From contig JAWKRT010000002.1 in assembly GCA_041389495.1 (NCBI GenBank), forward strand, positions 124,001-188,000: DNA of 64,000 bases, read 5' to 3'. The stretch's first letter is position 1. Each line of letters opens with the position of its first letter. Origin of the DNA: Myxococcota bacterium. Its GTDB lineage: Bacteria > Myxococcota_A > UBA9160 > UBA4427. The translations under genes and the position numbers were made by a program. The notes under the pieces were generated by a model. It did no database searches. It worked only from the letters and a program-made list of their open reading frames with translations, and was not told the origin of the DNA. Of this stretch, positions 62,161 through 64,000 are shown piece after piece.

Positions 62161-62203
62161 GAAGGGCGAGGCGACGCTCCGGCGTCGCCTCGCCCTTCTC
62201 GTT
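62161..62203 (+). terminator. strong hairpin terminator
   Basis: Arms 62161-62177 and 62182-62198 are 17 perfect base pairs around a TCCG loop, followed by a short T-containing tail (62199-62203). It sits between the small membrane protein gene and the channel gene and would end the upstream message. Confidence 0.75.
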
Positions 62204-62258
62204 TGCGCGCCCCCTCGCGCGCCGGCCCGCGCCGGATGGCGTCGCGAGGCGATGGCGG

Positions 62259-62264
62259 TAGCCT
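62259..62264 (+). promoter_or_regulatory. putative -10 box TAGCCT
   Basis: TAGCCT lies 32 bases before the ATG at 62297 and after the terminator, so it likely starts the channel message. Confidence 0.45.
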
Positions 62265-62296
62265 CGCCCGCCCCCGGTGGAGGCCCGCGACCCGCG

Positions 62297-63565
62297 ATGA
62301 GCGAATCGCTGCAGACGTGGCTCGACGCGCACTCGTCGCTCGCGCAGCTCGTGTACGTCGCGTCGCTCCTGCTCGCGGCCGTCGCGGTCTACTGGATCAC
62401 GCGCGCGATCCTGGCGCTGATCATCCGCAGCTGGGCCGCCGCGAGCGAGACGCTGTGGGACGACGCGCTCGTCGACGCGCGCGTCTTCGGTCGCATCGCG
62501 CACCTCCCGCCCGCGCTCGTCGTCTACTACGGCGTCCAGTTCGTCCCCGGCCTGCACGCGACGCTGGCGCTGCTGATCCAGCGCGTCGCGTTCTCCGTCC
62601 TGATCGCCGTCGCGACGCTCGCGACGACGGCCTTCCTCTCCGCCGCGAACTCGATCTACGCGAGCGTGCCGGAGAACCGGACGAAGCCGATCAAGGGCTA
62701 CCTGCAGGTGCTGGGCATCCTGCTCTACCTGATCGCCGGGCTGCTCATCGTCGCGACGTTGATGGACCGCTCTCCGCTGCTCTTCCTGTCGGGCATCGGC
62801 GCGATGACGGCCGTCCTCCTGCTCGTCTTCCGCGACACGATCCTCTCGCTCGTCGCGTCGGTCCAGCTCACGAGCAACGACATGATCCACGTCGGCGACT
62901 GGATCGAGATGCCGAAGTTCGGCGCCGACGGCGACGTGATCGACGTCGCGCTGCACACCGTCAAGGTCCAGAACTGGGACAAGACGATCACGACGATCCC
63001 GACGCACGCCCTGATCGCCGAGTCCTTCAAGAACTGGCGCGGAATGCAGGACGCGGGCGGTCGCCGCATCAAGCGCGCGATCCACGTCGACCTCTCGACC
63101 GTGCGCTTCCTGGAGGACGACGAGATCGACGCGTTCGGGCGCTGGGAGCTGCTCGGCGACTACATCGCGCGCAAGCGGCGCGAGCTCGGCGAGCACAACG
63201 CCCGCGTCGGCGGCTCGGGCGACGCGACGAGCGGCGCGCGCCGGCTCACGAACGTCGGGACGTTCCGCGCCTACGTGGAGCGCTACCTGCGCGCGCACCC
63301 CGGCGTGCACGCGGACATGACGCTGCTCGTCCGCCACCAGCAGCCGACGGAGCTCGGGCTCCCGATCGAGATCTACTGCTTCACGAACACGACCGAGTGG
63401 GCGGCCTACGAAGGCATCCAGGCCGACATCTTCGACCACGTGCTCTCGATCGTGCCGCAGTTCGGGCTGCGCACGTTCCAGAGCCCCGCCGGTGCGGACG
63501 TCGCCGGGCTCGTCGAGCGGGCCCGCGCAGGCGCGTCGCCGGCGCCCGCAGGAGCGGACGCATGA
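62297..63565 (+). CDS. MscS-family mechanosensitive channel (YbdG-like)
   Basis: The 422-residue protein has about five membrane spans, then the MscS pore helix and beta domain: LSGIGAMTAVLLLVFRDTIL, VGDWIEMPKFGADGDV and KVQNWDKTITTIPTHALIAES. Its longer C-terminal part with SFKNWRGMQDAGGRRIKR and the final cytoplasmic sheet matches the YbdG group. Such channels open under membrane tension to release solutes. The ATG at 62297 was chosen because the -10-like box lies in front of it. It overlaps the next gene by ATGA. Confidence 0.92.
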   Translation: MSESLQTWLDAHSSLAQLVYVASLLLAAVAVYWITRAILALIIRSWAAASETLWDDALVDARVFGRIAHLPPALVVYYGVQFVPGLHATLALLIQRVAFSVLIAVATLATTAFLSAANSIYASVPENRTKPIKGYLQVLGILLYLIAGLLIVATLMDRSPLLFLSGIGAMTAVLLLVFRDTILSLVASVQLTSNDMIHVGDWIEMPKFGADGDVIDVALHTVKVQNWDKTITTIPTHALIAESFKNWRGMQDAGGRRIKRAIHVDLSTVRFLEDDEIDAFGRWELLGDYIARKRRELGEHNARVGGSGDATSGARRLTNVGTFRAYVERYLRAHPGVHADMTLLVRHQQPTELGLPIEIYCFTNTTEWAAYEGIQADIFDHVLSIVPQFGLRTFQSPAGADVAGLVERARAGASPAPAGADA

Positions 63566-64000
63566 CCCTGCCGAACCTCGAGGGACGAGTGGCCGTGGTG
63601 ACGGGTGCGAGCCGCGGCATCGGCGCGGCCCTCGCCTCGGTGTTCGCGCAGCGAGGTCTGCGGCTCGGCCTGTGCGCGCGCGGCGAGCCCGCGCTCCCCG
63701 GCGGCGATCGCGTCGTCGCCGCTCGCGTCGACGTGCGCGACGAGCGCGCCGTCGAGACGTTCGCGCGCGACGTCGTCGAGCGCTTCGGGCGGATCGATCT
63801 GTGGGTGAACAATGCCGGTGTGCTCGAGCCGATCGCGCCCGCGCGCGACGTCGAGGTCGAGGCGTTTCGCGCGCACATCGACACGAATCTCGTCGGCGTC
63901 TTCCTCGGGACGCGCACGTTCGTGCGCCACGTTCGCGCGCGCGGCGGCGAGGGCGTTCTGATCAACGTCTCGTCGGGCGCGGCGTGGAGCGCCTACGCCG
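63562..64000 (+). CDS. SDR family oxidoreductase, cut by window end
   Basis: The frame runs from ATG 63562 to the window edge (about 146 codons read) with no stop. It has VAVVTGASRGIGAALA as the dinucleotide loop, an acidic residue in ARVDVRDERAV, WVNNAGVLEP and NVSSGAAW. The catalytic Tyr-Lys lies beyond the edge or in the last codons. It is coupled to the channel gene by a four-base overlap, which is unusual for an SDR and a channel. The substrate is unknown. Confidence 0.85.
   Translation, partial: MTLPNLEGRVAVVTGASRGIGAALASVFAQRGLRLGLCARGEPALPGGDRVVAARVDVRDERAVETFARDVVERFGRIDLWVNNAGVLEPIAPARDVEVEAFRAHIDTNLVGVFLGTRTFVRHVRARGGEGVLINVSSGAAWSAYA

Overview
The window comes from a very GC-rich (visibly above 70% GC), Gram-negative-type chromosome. 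It is packed edge to edge: about 70 protein genes, no gap above 300 bases, and no tRNA, rRNA, CRISPR array or insertion sequence that I could find. Sixteen gene junctions are four-base start/stop overlaps, thirteen of them GTGA. Lipoprotein signal peptides, a cytochrome c maturation pair (CcmC/CcmD), type IV pilus retraction ATPases beside a PilZ protein, a RegB/RegA-like redox pair and several F420-type or lipid-degradation enzymes together suggest a deltaproteobacterial-grade lineage such as Myxococcota or Binatota. That placement is an inference from gene content, not a phylogeny.

Layout. 0.1-7.7 kb (+): a membrane protein, an F420-type luciferase-like oxidoreductase, a GNAT acetyltransferase, a TauD-like dioxygenase, an NTF2-like protein, a possible cysteine-peptidase-like lipoprotein, an esterase and small exported proteins. 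7.8-12.7 kb: lipoproteins, a YkgJ-type cysteine-cluster protein, MAPEG, a CoA-type Nudix hydrolase, an SDR, and (-) a dimeric-barrel protein with an FAH-type hydrolase. 12.9-16.9 kb (+): a ferric-reductase-like membrane protein coupled to a PAS sensor kinase, a small exported membrane protein, and ccmC-ccmD. 17-23.5 kb: a VOC protein, an exported-looking methyltransferase, egtB, then (-) a membrane/spermidine-synthase/TPR fusion, a lipoprotein and acylphosphatase. 23.6-31.4 kb: a CPA-type antiporter, a (-) glycosyltransferase-flippase-glycosyltransferase operon, and a divergent methyltransferase-PhzF-GST operon. 31.4-40.5 kb: a His-rich metallo-beta-lactamase-fold protein, thioesterase, P450, ilvD, DUF1573, PAP2, SDR and an alpha-methylacyl-CoA racemase. 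40.5-47.6 kb: RegA/RegB-like pair, GDPD lipoprotein, nitroreductase-like protein, DUF35 plus lipid-transfer thiolase, GST and PpiC-like protein. 47.8-57.8 kb: M48 peptidase, PilZ, D-threonine-aldolase-like protein, YhbY, two PilT-type ATPases, a phosphoesterase, an acyl-CoA dehydrogenase and YjbQ. 57.9-64 kb: FKBP, uvrA, a small membrane protein, an MscS-type channel and an SDR cut by the window edge.

How the genes work together. Acyl-CoA dehydrogenase, racemase, CoA-type Nudix, thioesterase, P450, DUF35/thiolase and several SDRs point to catabolism of branched or cyclic lipids. RegBA-like, CcmCD and the haem-protein-like/kinase pair point to redox-responsive respiration. PilZ plus the two PilT-type ATPases point to pilus retraction.

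A recurring TANNNT box sits just upstream of at least 21 operon-leading genes and looks like the promoter -10 element. At four genes it lies 6-8 bases before the start codon, which would make those messages leaderless. No single locus looks like a wholly unknown defence or mobile system. The best leads are the promoter pattern, the haem-protein/kinase pair, the RPL-signature paralogues and the hybrid pilus ATPase.
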